From assembly GCA_013396995.1 (NCBI GenBank), contig VWZP01001425.1, forward strand, positions 354,010 through 418,009: 64,000 nt of DNA. The letters run 5' to 3'. The notes below the pieces were generated by a model. The model saw only the letters and a list, made by a program, of their open reading frames with translations. It made no database searches and was not told where the DNA came from. Source of the DNA: Dicaeum eximium. Lineage: Eukaryota > Chordata > Aves > Passeriformes > Dicaeidae. Positions 1-10,446 of this stretch are shown piece after piece. Each line of letters opens with the position of its first letter. Within the stretch, counting starts at the first letter, position 1. The position numbers were made by a program, and so were the translations under genes.

Positions 1-2540
1 TCTATACATTAACAAAAAACCAAGCAAACCAAATATTGGTCCTCTCTCATGTTTCTGGAGTGCTCAACCATTTTGTTGGGTAATATTTCCTTTACCTTTT
101 GTGTGCCTGTTTTGCAGTTCTTCTGCAGGACAGTCTTTGGTCTTTTTATCTCCTGAAATAAATCCTGCCCATGTTTTTGAGGGGAGAGGAGGCCTGAATT
201 AGGAGAACTGCTGTGTCCTTCCCAAGGGGGAATGAGGAGGCAGGACAGTGTGGGCTGCTGGAGTCCAGCACGGCTGAGGATCCCACAGGTTCAAGGCTTC
301 CATGGGATGGACTCCGGCCTTGACTGAACAGATATACAGTAACCTTTGTAGTAACTATATCTCTATTTCCTTTGTTCCAGAATATTCCATATATCCCCTT
401 TTTCTTCCATCTTCTTCCTTTCTGTCTCATTAGCAGAAGTACTGATGCCTGCATAGGCTTCATGAAGAAAATTACCAAGATAGGTTTTAGATTTGATTTC
501 ACCTTATTTTGACTATTACAGTTTAATGATTTTTCTTCTTTTAATACGTATTTAAAGCATTTGATAAAGTCCCTTTCTGTCCCATAAATCGACTACATAA
601 CCTGCCATAATGCAACTCAGATAAAAAAATCAGAAATTGAATTTTTTTTAGTTTAAAAAGTCTTTAAAACAAATAAATGTTTTTTGATCCTAAAACATCC
701 CAAATCTTAAACTTATTTCTCAGGTAATAAGGACCTTCAAACTTATTTCTCAGGAACAGAGAGAAAATACCAGATCTGTTGAAAGTACAGACTTTCTGTC
801 TTTTCTGGTGGAAAATCCAGACTTGGCTGTTGCATCTCACTGGGTGGAGCTGGCCCTGAGCCCCAAACAGGCTTGTGTTAAGTGCATTTCACCACATGTC
901 CTTGTATCGAATCACGTGGATATTGTGATCTCACACACTCTAAGTGTGTAAATATAAGCGCTTTCCTTCTCATGCAAATGTATGCCATAGCATTAAAATA
1001 TTATATGCACTAATCTCTGAAAATGTAGGAGAAAAATGTGGGACATAAACGAGCATCCTTTCAGATTTACAGGATTCCTGCCAATCATTTGCTATTTGAT
1101 CTAGAAAGAAGAACAAAAGTGAGCATAAAACTGAAGTGAACCTCAAAAGCAACAACAAAGCACTGCTGGCTTCATGGCCCAGACCTGCAAGAGTCAGATC
1201 AGTTTAAAATGCCATGAACAAATACTGGGAGTATCTGCTCCTGAGCAAGCATCTCTACTTCTCTCCCTTGCTCTTCTTTGAGCCTTCCACAGGGGCTGCT
1301 CCTGCTCAGCCTGACTTGCTCTCCCACTGAGATCCATGGGAACTTCCAAAGAAAGAGGGTCAGGAATTGTTCCTTTCTAAGGAAAATTATTGGTGTAAAT
1401 AAACAGTATTTCTGGCCTTCCCTTTCCTCCCAAAATAACTGGCTCCTTGCCTGTGTTAGAAAGAGAAAGTGAAGCTGTAGTTCGCAAACCCCCTGAGTGA
1501 CACCGCTCAAACCCTCCTCGCCTGTGTGGAAGAACTGAGGGTGCAGAGACTTGGTGGATTGGGGAATGTTTTCTGTGCTGTAGTTTGGCAAATCATTATC
1601 TTTTTCTGGTGATTTTATTGTTTGTTGGAAATTAAGTCTTAGATGGTGAGACTGAGGGTCTGAAATAGTATCTTCAATACTGAGGCAGCTTGGAAGCTTG
1701 GAGCACAGGAGCTTGTTGCAGTGCTGGTGCAGAGTACGAACCTGTGTGCTCCAGAGTGGTGGACTGGCAGGGCTGCTCCATAGGGTTTGTGCTCTGCTGT
1801 TTTTCTTTGTAAAGTCTTGGAAAACAGGTTGGGAACAATCTTGGGAGATCATTTATTCCGTATTTTTGTTTGAGATGTGATGTATCAGAGCCAGCTCTTG
1901 CTATACAGAAAGCACTTTACTGTAATAAATAGCAATGATTTTTGCCAAGTTGAGGTTTGCTGACAGTTCCCAGATTTTACACTTCAGGCAGTGCATTTAA
2001 ATGACTTACAAGGTGTAAATTGCTGCGTAGCTGCTGTGGAAGTCGTGGCCTTTTTACTCCATTGGAAGCAGAAGCAGCAATGTGCAGGGGGAGGTGTGGG
2101 GTATGACAGGAGCTGGGTCGTGTTTTCTGCAGCTCCGTGGGCATCTCACAGAAATGGGCCTGTAAGGCAGCTGTGCCCAGAACAGCACACACCTGTGGGT
2201 GTGTGCATTTCACAAACAAAGGTAATCCTTCCTCTGAAGCTTTGTGTTCTGTTTGGGACCAAAGAGAAAAATATTAAAGAAAAAAGCTGTTATTGGAAAA
2301 GCCTAATCCAATATTGTTTATTGCTCAGAGTTGGTCTCTGTTGTTTGAACAGTAGCCACCTCCTGCTTTTTCATTAATCATAATTTTCTCATGCTATAAC
2401 ATCTTTTATCCATCTCTAATTTTCTGTTACACTTTGCTTTAGTGTGGAGTTGTTGGTTTGTTTTCTTGACCTTCTGCTGTTTGTAATTTGTGCCGTGCCC
2501 ACCCTCTGGAGCCCAGGGAGTGAAGAAGTGCAGGGGGGGA
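1..2540. other. Unique non-coding DNA, no gene seen
   Basis: This stretch is mostly AT-rich with frequent stops in all frames. The longest reading frame (minus strand, about 1199-1852, 217 codons) has no recognisable domain, signal peptide or membrane segment and is probably a chance frame. A 16-bp direct repeat occurs at 709-724 and 739-754. I see no mobile element or RNA gene. Confidence 0.5.
709..754. repeat. Short direct repeat, 16 bp, two copies
   Basis: The string AAACTTATTTCTCAGG occurs at 709-724 and again, identical, at 739-754, giving a 30-bp period. It is most simply a local duplication with a diverged remainder. No function is apparent. Confidence 0.7.
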
Positions 2541-3110
2541 AACAGGACCGGCGCTGGAAAGGAGCTGGAATATTTGTGCTGAGCAGAGCGGAGCTGGGTG
2601 TGAGCGGTGCCAGCCCAGGGCCCTGGGCACGGAGCGGAGGGTGGCGAGCTGGGCGGGCTCGGGGCGAGCGGCCCGCGCTGTGTGCGGTGCAGGACGGGCT
2701 GTGTGCGATGCAGGACGGGCTGTGTGCCCTGCAGGACGGGCTTTAGCGGTGCAGGACGGGCTGTGTGCCCTGCAGGACGGGCTTTAGCGGTGCAGGACGG
2801 GCTGTGTGCCCTGCAGGACGGGCTGTGTGCGCTGCAGGACGGGCTGTGTGCCCTGCAGGACGGGCTTTAGCGGTGCAGGACGGGCTGTGTGCCCTGCAGG
2901 ACGGGCTTTAGCGGTGCAGGGCAGGCTGTGTGCGATGCAGGACGGGCTCTGTGCCCTGCAGGACGGGCTGTGTGCCCTGCAGGACGGGCTTTAGCGGTGC
3001 AGGACGGGCCTTTGGCGGCGGCACTGGTGCTGCTGCCCGCTCCCGCTCCGGCTCCCAGCCGCAGCCCCATTAAGCCGGCAGCCCTCGGAGCAGCCCCTCC
3101 ATCCTGCAGA
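2541..3110. other. GC- and CpG-rich block around a minisatellite
   Basis: Base composition shifts sharply to G+C, with many CpG dinucleotides, compared with the AT-rich DNA on both sides. The core is the tandem array at 2680-3010; the flanks (2541-2679 and 3011-3110) are GC-rich but not tandem. The block could be a small CpG island or simply a GC-rich minisatellite locus. No TATA box or recognisable first exon was identified. Confidence 0.5.
2680..3010. repeat. Minisatellite with 124-bp higher-order structure
   Basis: Sixteen tandem units share the core TGCAGGACGGGCT. Eleven units are 21 bp long and begin GTGTGC or a close variant (G type). Five are 20 bp long and begin TTAGCGG (T type). Their order is GGGT GT GGGT GT GGGT, so a six-unit block of 124 bp occurs at 2680-2803 and 2804-2927, followed by a partial block at 2928-3010. 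This implies that whole blocks were amplified after the two unit types diverged. The reading frames through it, rich in Cys, Arg and Gly, are a by-product of the repeat. Confidence 0.95.
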
Positions 3111-4229
3111 CATTTGCTTTACGTAAAGCAGCTCGCAGCTCTGTGAGTATTGATGTAGACATTACCACAAATCGCCACTTAGGGACCGGGAAGAATTGAC
3201 TAACTGGTTTCAGATCCAATACACATAACCTGATCAGACGCAAACTTTAAGTACACTTGCAGTCGTGCCAACTGCACCAGCGGGGAAGTGACTCTTCTGC
3301 CGGCTCTCTAAAGTGGCCCTGAGGGGAAACCATGAAAAAATAAAGATACGGACTTAAGGCTTGTGCTGCAACGCTTGTAAGGTGAAGACTTAGTCCTGGC
3401 ATGAAAAATTAAAACACGGCTGCTCTTTGTGAGACTTGTTTTGTAAATATTTTTTTTATTAAACTCACCAATTTGGGTTTTACAGCCACCACAGTCAGTG
3501 TGGATTCCTGAGATCGTTCTGAATCTTCTTTATGTTAAAAGGCCTGGATGTTCTCGTGTTCCTTGGAAAAGGACTGTTCATGCTGCCAGTTAGGGAAAAC
3601 ATTGACTTAGGGAAGAAATACAAAAGCAAGTGAGACCATTTCCTAATTTTCATTGTAAGTGTGATGTTTTCCAAACTCTTGAGATTTGCAGGACAGAAGA
3701 GAGGCTGGAGCTGAACCTGGCTGATGGCACGAGTGGGTTGATCTTGGTTGTGTCTCAGTGTTCAGCAGGACCTCAGGCGCGAGGGCTCTGAGCAGTGAGC
3801 TCTGCTCCGGGAGTGCTCGAGACAACAGCATTTAATGTTTTTGGCGTTGACTCGTGGTGTCACAGCTGAGAGCTCCACTCAAAAAGTTGGCAGTTGTGAA
3901 TTTTTTAGTAGATCATAACAATCAAGCAGGATTCTGCTTGCTGGGATTGAGAACTATGGAATGATCAAAGAAGGCGGGAAGAGTGAAAGACAAATTCAAA
4001 TAATTAGTGGGAAATGGAGCCTCTTGTGCAGCTAAGTTGGGTGGTTCGGAGAACAAATCTGTGTTTAGCTGCGTGCATGTGAGATGGGGAGGGGAAGAGG
4101 CTGGTGCTGCCGGGCTGTGCAGAGGAGAGAAGGAGCTCCAGGCTGCTCACGGCCATGTGGCTGCAGCAGGGTCAGCTCTGGCTGAGCGCGGGGGCTTCTG
4201 CTTGGCCAATTCTCCTCTCATGCTGCTGT
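3111..4229. other. Unique non-coding DNA, no gene seen
   Basis: This is mixed-composition sequence with no tandem array, recognisable transposon or convincing coding exon. AATAAA motifs occur (for example near 3340) but have no transcript context. Confidence 0.5.
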
Positions 4230-4650
4230 CCCATATTTAGTATTCCCAGAACTCACTACTGCCATGGAAAGCCCAGGAGGGTCCAGCAGGGCACTGAGGA
4301 CTGTTTTCTTATTATTAAACAGAGAGATATTAACAACACAATGTAGGAATAAAAAAAAAAAGGCAAGCAAGCAAAGCCGGCCGCCTGCTCTTTTCTTCTC
4401 AGCATTATTATTTGTGACAAAGCCTTTGGTCCATTTTTCTTCATAATTTGCAGGACTCCTAATGGGAACAGCACCTCACAATTACCATGGTTGCCAAAGG
4501 CTAATTTGGTTACCCTCAGGATCCACAATAGAGAAACTGTGTCGGCCCTTTGTAGATATTTGCATACTATACATACCGGGAATGTAAAACAGCTGCCCGG
4601 GCCCTATTCCACTATCATGGCAATTATGGGTCATTAGCTTTTTCTTTTTT
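4230..4650. promoter_or_regulatory. Candidate enhancer with POU octamer
   Basis: This AT-rich, repeat-free stretch lies just upstream of a CpG-rich block. It contains a perfect POU octamer ATTTGCAT at 4558-4565 and an ACAAAG core near 4412 that could suit SOX or TCF factors. Motif content alone is weak evidence, because such short words occur by chance. Cross-species conservation cannot be seen from a single sequence. Confidence 0.25.
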
Positions 4651-4739
4651 CTCCGCTTTCTCCCTCTTCTTTCCTTGTTCTCATCTTCTAAACTCTGCCA
4701 GGCAGCAGAAGCAGCTGATGGGTTTGGAGGGAGCAGCAG

Positions 4740-5010
4740 CAGGATGAGGATCTGCCCGGTCCCGTTCGGGGGCTGGGGCTGACAAACGCTGCGCCTTTCT
4801 CGCCGCCTGCGCCTTTTCCTGGCGTTTGTTTCCCCGGCTGCTCCCGGGCCGTGTGCCCGTGTCCCCCGGGCCGTGTGCCCGTCCCTGTCCCCCCCGGGTC
4901 GTGTGCCCGTGCCCGTCCCTGTCCCCGCGTGCCCCGGGCAGCTCCGGCCGCTCCCGCCCCCGTCACACACACCCTGTCAACACCCCGCTCCTTGGGGACA
5001 CCGCCCCACA
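4740..5010. promoter_or_regulatory. CpG-rich block, possible CpG-island promoter
   Basis: The block is dense in G+C and CpG compared with its AT-rich neighbours on both sides. It holds a short tandem array (4845-4926). Avian promoters often lie in such islands, but no TATA box, initiator or first exon is recognisable, and overlapping open frames on both strands look like a composition effect. A GC-rich minisatellite locus is the alternative reading. Confidence 0.4.
4845..4926. repeat. Degenerate GC-rich tandem repeat, about 3 copies
   Basis: Three successive units begin CGGGCCGTGTGCCCGT or the variant CGGGTCGTGTGCCCGT and end in a C-rich run. Their lengths grow from roughly 23 to 31 bp through internal duplication of a CCCGTCCCTGT segment. 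It lies inside the CpG-rich block. Confidence 0.7.
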
Positions 5011-8000
5011 CCGCCAAAACTTTCCTGGGCTCCCAGGGGCCCAGAAATTAAGGAAGGGGACAAAAGAGAGCTCCTCTTAATTTGGTTGGGATTCAATTTG
5101 TTAATGGCCAGAGCCTTTTAATAGTTTATCTCCCTTTTGTTCTGCGCGACGTTTACAGTCTTGGTGCAGTTTACAAGGAAGTGATGGTTTTGCATATACA
5201 TTAATTTTTTTATGAACTGCTAATTTTATTGACAATAAGGATAGATTGAAAGACCCAAAGCTTTTGTGTTGTTTTGTTAAAGCAAATAAGTAAAGCACAA
5301 ATGTAAATTACATCTCCAGGTTCACATTAGAGGTTTGCAAATAATACTGAGCTAATGGTTATTGCTAAGGAAAATAGCACTGGGATCAATATTCTATACA
5401 GTAGAACGCAATACCTCTCTCTCTTTTAATCACCTCATTGCAGAAATGGCATTGAAATTTGAAATCTCATTTTCTCCATTTGTACAAATTGAACATAAAT
5501 CATTGTGAGTGAGGGGAGGTTTCGGGCAACTTCACTCTTTGTGGGATTGCATTGCTAATTAGTGCTGGAGGGAAAGGGGGATAGAGCCAGGGCTCCACTG
5601 GACTCTGACCTGCCCGTGGATAGGTCTGTAAATAAAAAAAATGAGGAATAAATGGTGGGCTCCATTTTCCCTGCACCGGGGTCTTCAGAGCAAAGGCAGC
5701 ACTTGTTCTAGTCATTTCTTCCCACCATTAAAAATGGGTAACTAATGAAGAGCAGAATGCTGACATGGCTGTTGTTGGCGTGGAGCGTACCTGGCGCTGC
5801 ACAAAGCACAAAGTGGGGGTGCAGCTGCTCCCCAGGAGCCGGGGGAGCCTGGCAGGGCTGGGCGCTGCGGGTGTCCCCTGTGCTGGGCACGCTGCTGGCA
5901 GGTTCAGGGTAGGTCTTAGGGCCTCATGCCTGCTGCTTAGGGTCTCTAGTTTGCTGAATTAGTGTTTATGAGAGAATACCCGCGGAAGAGCCTTTGTTGC
6001 TAACTTTGAAGCCCTTTCCCCGTGGGGTGCAGGAGCTGCTCTGCAGCGTGCTGGCAGCACGTGCCACGGGTGTGCCCCCAGAAGCTCATCCAGACTGACC
6101 CAGGACATCACAGACCTTGGCAGAAAGGTGATACCTGTTGGGTAAGTGATTCAGGCCAAGAGATGGGAGAGATTTGGAATAAACAGGGGTTTATTTGTCT
6201 GTGGAGACAAATCCAGTGAGTAGGATACTACTGTGAGTGTTATGGAAGGAGGAGTCGAAGTGACTGGGAAAGGTTCACACAGAGTGGGAGAGTTCCAAGC
6301 ATCACCCCATGGATAAAGGCTGTTTTAAATTATTCACTATCAGTCCCAGAGATTTATCACTACACCTGTATTTTCCCATCATTTTTGTGCTTTCTAACCA
6401 CTACAATAGGAGATAAATAGGGAACTTTATGGGAGAAACTGTTATTAAGGCTCATTATATAAATTTGTTCTTGCCATTTTCAATAGCTGAAAGTGAAGAA
6501 AATAAATAAAATACCCTTGAAAGTGAAGAACAAACACTGAGCTGGCAGAGCTAGAAGAGAAGAAATAGCTCAAATAATTTTAGAACGTTGGGGGCAGAAA
6601 GCTCAGACTCAAACCAAGGGATGGTTTGGGTCTGGACTATTTGAGAGGATGAAAAAGAGATCAAAATGATTACAAATGTTGATTCTAAATCAAGATGTTA
6701 TTTAAAATGCATATTTAGTTTTAAGGAAAGATAAGGATACATGACAGAAGTTGGCTCATCCATGGCTTGGTCTGTGCTGTCAAGTTCCAGCACATTGAGA
6801 AAAAAAAAAAATACATGTTTAAACAAAAAAAATATAGTCTAAGTAAAACTCTTCTGGGAAAGCATTCTAAAGAGTGGGTAGGAAAAGAAATTGGGGGTAA
6901 AATACCCTCCTGATAAATGTCTTCATTAAAAAGTGGAGGACTTTGGGTTTAGGCAGCTGTCAGTGCTGGAGCAATGGGGAAATTAGATCTTTAACCAGTA
7001 AACTATGGACAGATGTTTGTTCATTTATTTATTTTGTGATTGACTGAAGGGTTTGCAGTTTTGCACACAGAACAGCTTACTTTGAAAACACAGAAATAAT
7101 TTGGAAGTTGTGTAATTTGCTAAGGTGTAGGCAGCTCACAGGGTCCCCAAGGATCAGTCACGGGCAGAGGACTGGGTGAGCTGAGCTCAAGGGGCTGGCA
7201 GAGCTGGTATGCTCAGGACTGCTGTGGGAAGCGTCACATGGAAGAGATTTGCTGCAAGCTGCTCTTCCCAAGTCTGAGCTCTTTGGGATTGCTGGCAGGA
7301 AGGTCCAGGTCAGGGCACCTGGACGAGGGACAGAGCTCTTGGCTAAACGAGGCAGGGGGATTGTGCTCTATGAGTCGATATTTTTCTTCTGAATTTATCA
7401 TCTCGTGCTCTACAATATAAATGTTTATAAATTAAATGCATTCATAACTAAGTGCTGCATAAACAATTGATAAATAACGACAGGCTGCGTGCACGGATAC
7501 GCTGATGTTTGTGTGCCCGCTATGGATGAGGCACGAGCAGCTCCTGATGCTGCAGAGTGCTTGGAACAGTGGCTGTGAATTATCTGCTCCTCATATTGAT
7601 GGGATATTTCTGGAGCATAAAGATAATAATTAAAGTGTCACTTTTTTTTAGTTGCATTCCATATGAAGATCTGCTCAATATTTTATAAGTTGTATTTAGC
7701 TTCACTGGTGCCAGTAGAGAGAATTAATTTTGGGAGCAGACTAGATGAGAAGCTGCTATATTTTTAAAGAAGCTCCCAGTACAGGCAGGCTCCAGGAATC
7801 CCAGCTGGCATGTGCCTGGAATGCTGCACGCCTCTGGTGTTGGCAAGTGTTATAAAGAGCAGGATTCCATGTAGAATAAAGGTCTGTCCTTCCTCGTGCC
7901 CAGGTGCAGGAGCCGGCCAAAGCACACGGCCCCAGAGCAGGGGTCTGAAACACCCCAGCGAGTCTTTCAGAGCCAGGCACCCTGACTTGACTAAAGGGAG

Positions 8001-8439
8001 CAAACGATGCTCTGGGTAAACAGCAGCTCCTCAGAGTTTGTGCCTCCAGGCCAAAAAAGAGGGCGTGGGAGGAGGACAAACAGGCTGAAGGGAGGTGAAG
8101 GCCCTTGCCTGAGGGCTGCCTCGTGGGAAGGATGCTCCTCCTGCGAGGTTGTGTCTGTAGTGGTACTGGGCATGAGATACAGACGTGTCCTTAGGCTCGG
8201 CCATTCCCTGACCCAGAGCACAGGGCAGCTGCCAGAAGTGCTGTGGTGACACAAAAGGGGCGAGGTGGCCCCAGCGGAGCAGCAGGCACAGGAACCTGCT
8301 GTGAGTGAGGAACCCACCCGCAGAGAGCCTTTGTGCCCAGCCCGTGGTCCAGAGCATCTCCCTGCCCCAAAAGAACCTCACGTGTGTGATGGAGGAGGTT
8401 TTTACAAACCTACAGAGCCCAGAAGGAGAGAATTATTGT
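5011..8439. other. Unique AT-rich non-coding DNA, no gene seen
   Basis: No coding exon or transposon is recognised. The part at 5085-5540 is AT-rich with several TAAT-type homeodomain cores and an ACAAT SOX-type core, so it may be regulatory. A 13-bp word, TGAAAGTGAAGAA, is repeated at 6488-6500 and 6518-6530. A 12-A run occurs at 6800-6811. The stretch at 7750-8440 is less AT-rich, with overlapping short frames on both strands that show no domain. Confidence 0.5.
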
Positions 8440-8640
8440 ATGAGTAATAATAAGCACTTAAATAGCACTTGACAATTTGATTGATACAAACATTAACAGA
8501 TTAACTCCTGCAGGACCTGGTGATGGATCTGTGTTTCCCTGTATTGCAGTTGGAGAAACTGAGGTATCGAGGCCGATTAATTTCCTCGCTGACCCACAGT
8601 GTGTTGCTGGCAAAGGCAGAATTAGAGACTTCTTAATGAC
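8440..8640 (+). mobile_element. MIR-like ancient SINE fragment
   Basis: The order of landmarks follows the MIR consensus as I remember it: an AATAATAAGCACTTAAATAG box, a TTAACTCCTG segment, a GAGAAACTGAGG box near 8554, then a diverged segment leading to GTTGCTGGCAAAGGCAGAATTAG-type sequence near 8603-8625. That order on the plus strand fits a MIR core and its 3' part. MIR copies are old in amniotes and rare in birds, so the retained match suggests slow decay or co-option. The assignment is from memory, not an alignment. Confidence 0.6.
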
Positions 8641-10383
8641 CAATTAGCAAAATCATGAAACAAAAGAGCGATGGCTCCAACAGCAACCTCCGGGATCAGC
8701 ACGAGAGGACACTGCATAGCCTCAGCATCCTATACCCAAGGAGTAATTTTAGTCAAGAGTTCATAATTGTATCTAGAAATAAGGACTATTTTTATCATGT
8801 GTCTTGCCTTGCATTTATCTAGTTCTCTATTTCACGTCTGCAGATTCTGGCTTTGCAGATATTTATCTATATTTAGATGCATGCAAATACGGCTTTAGCA
8901 GTAGAACTGTAAAATACAGCCATCCATAAACTAACTGGGATATATGACCCTCTGTACTTATTGGCACTGCACTTTTGGGCATGTGCATTAAATATGTGTC
9001 TATTTTACTACCTGGAGAACACAAAATGAGTGAAATCCAGCTATTTGCTTATTACTCTTTGACTGAAAAATTGTGTGTGCTTATAGTTGAGATAGATACA
9101 CAGTTCCTGCTCGGCTGCGTGGAGTGAAGGGGTTATTGATGACTTTGGGATGAGGGCAGTGCTCACAAGGAGGGGGCCCTGCGTGACTTACGGGGCTCAG
9201 CCCAGAGTAGCGCCAGTAAATCCTTTGTGTCACGCCACGTCTCCGTGTATTTTGGGCGTGCTGCATATTTTACAGGCAAACTATTTCAGAAAGATGTTAG
9301 AGACTTTAATAAATGATTTGTACCATTTTTCATAGACTTCTTCATGTGAAGGCAGACTGGCAGTTACCAGGCCGCCAGGTTGTACACATAAGATTTTAGA
9401 AACCTTTACTTATACAAAGTATGATCTTTGTATATATAATAATGGGAAGATTTTAAGATCAAACATATCTCAAACTTCCTAGGTGTAAAGTGCTTTCCTC
9501 ATTTGATAAAATACCAACATCTTTATTCTGTTTGTAGTGAGCTGCAATAATACTTGGTGGTCAGTATCCTGTCACCAGTGCCTGGATGCTGTTCTGTGCC
9601 TCACCGTAAACTTGGGCTTTGTGGATGTAATTTTAGGAGAAGTTAGGGATGTTTGAAGTGAAAGGAATGGAGGAGGGCGAGGGTGCAGAGAGTGCAGTGT
9701 CCACACATGAGCTCCTGCACCCAGCCCCTCTGATGGCAGCACAGGACACTCGGGACTTGATCAGGGGCATGGAAAACATCCCGATACATGTCAGCTAGCA
9801 TTAGTTGATGAGACAAAATCCTAAATTTGAGGCACTGACCTGACTTTTTGACTGCTCGTAGCCACCCTGGTGGCCTCGTGCTGCTGGGTCCTCCTCTGCT
9901 GCCCACAGAAGCAGCCTGGCACAGCACGGGGCAGGGAGGTGTGTTTCCAACACGGGAGCTGATTCAGCTGTAATTTAGAAATATAGGAATTCCCGACACA
10001 AACAGCCAGTGCTGTGAGACAGGAATTCTAATACAGGCCTGGAAGCCTCTTCCCAGTGCTTGGTGAGGGGTTGGAGAGGCCAAGGCACCAGGAGAGATTG
10101 CCTTGAGCCCCGTGCTGCCCCAGCCCGTGTTAATCCCTGCAGGCTCTGAGCCTGGCGCCACGGCCCAGCGGCCCCAGTGCTCCCAAAACCAACTCCAGAG
10201 CCCCGGGAGAGGGAGGGACAGGGACTCTGGCCCCTCGGTGTGCCCGTGTCTGGCCCAGCTGGGACAGCAGCAGCCCAGCATTTGGAGCATAATAACAATT
10301 CTGCAGATCAAAGCAGCTCTTCTTCAGACAATTACAGTAAAATTGAAGCTCTCCTCCAAGAGGAACGCATGCCCTTGTTGTGG
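8641..10383. other. Unique non-coding DNA, no gene seen
   Basis: This is AT-rich to about 9640, then more balanced. Frames at 9964-10311 (minus) and 10103-10552 (plus) overlap each other and show no domain. I recognise no transposon. Confidence 0.5.
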
Positions 10384-10446
10384 TTTCCCTTTTTTGCCCT
10401 CCTTTTCTTTCTTTCTGTCCCCCCCCTTTCCTTTTTTTTTTTTTTT
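10384..10446 (+). repeat. Polypyrimidine tract
   Basis: The plus strand is almost purely C and T for 63 bases, with only two G residues (near 10396 and 10417). The last 29 bases (10418-10446) are unbroken pyrimidine and end in 15 T. Such tracts can form triplex DNA, but the sequence does not show that this happens. Confidence 0.85.

Noticed and set aside
1199..1852. A 217-codon minus-strand frame
   Set aside because: No recognisable domain, hydrophobic pattern or splice context; competing plus-strand frames overlap it.
2607..3146. Cys/Arg/Gly-rich open frames on the plus strand
   Set aside because: They are direct translations of the minisatellite at 2680-3010 in different frames, with no independent coding evidence.
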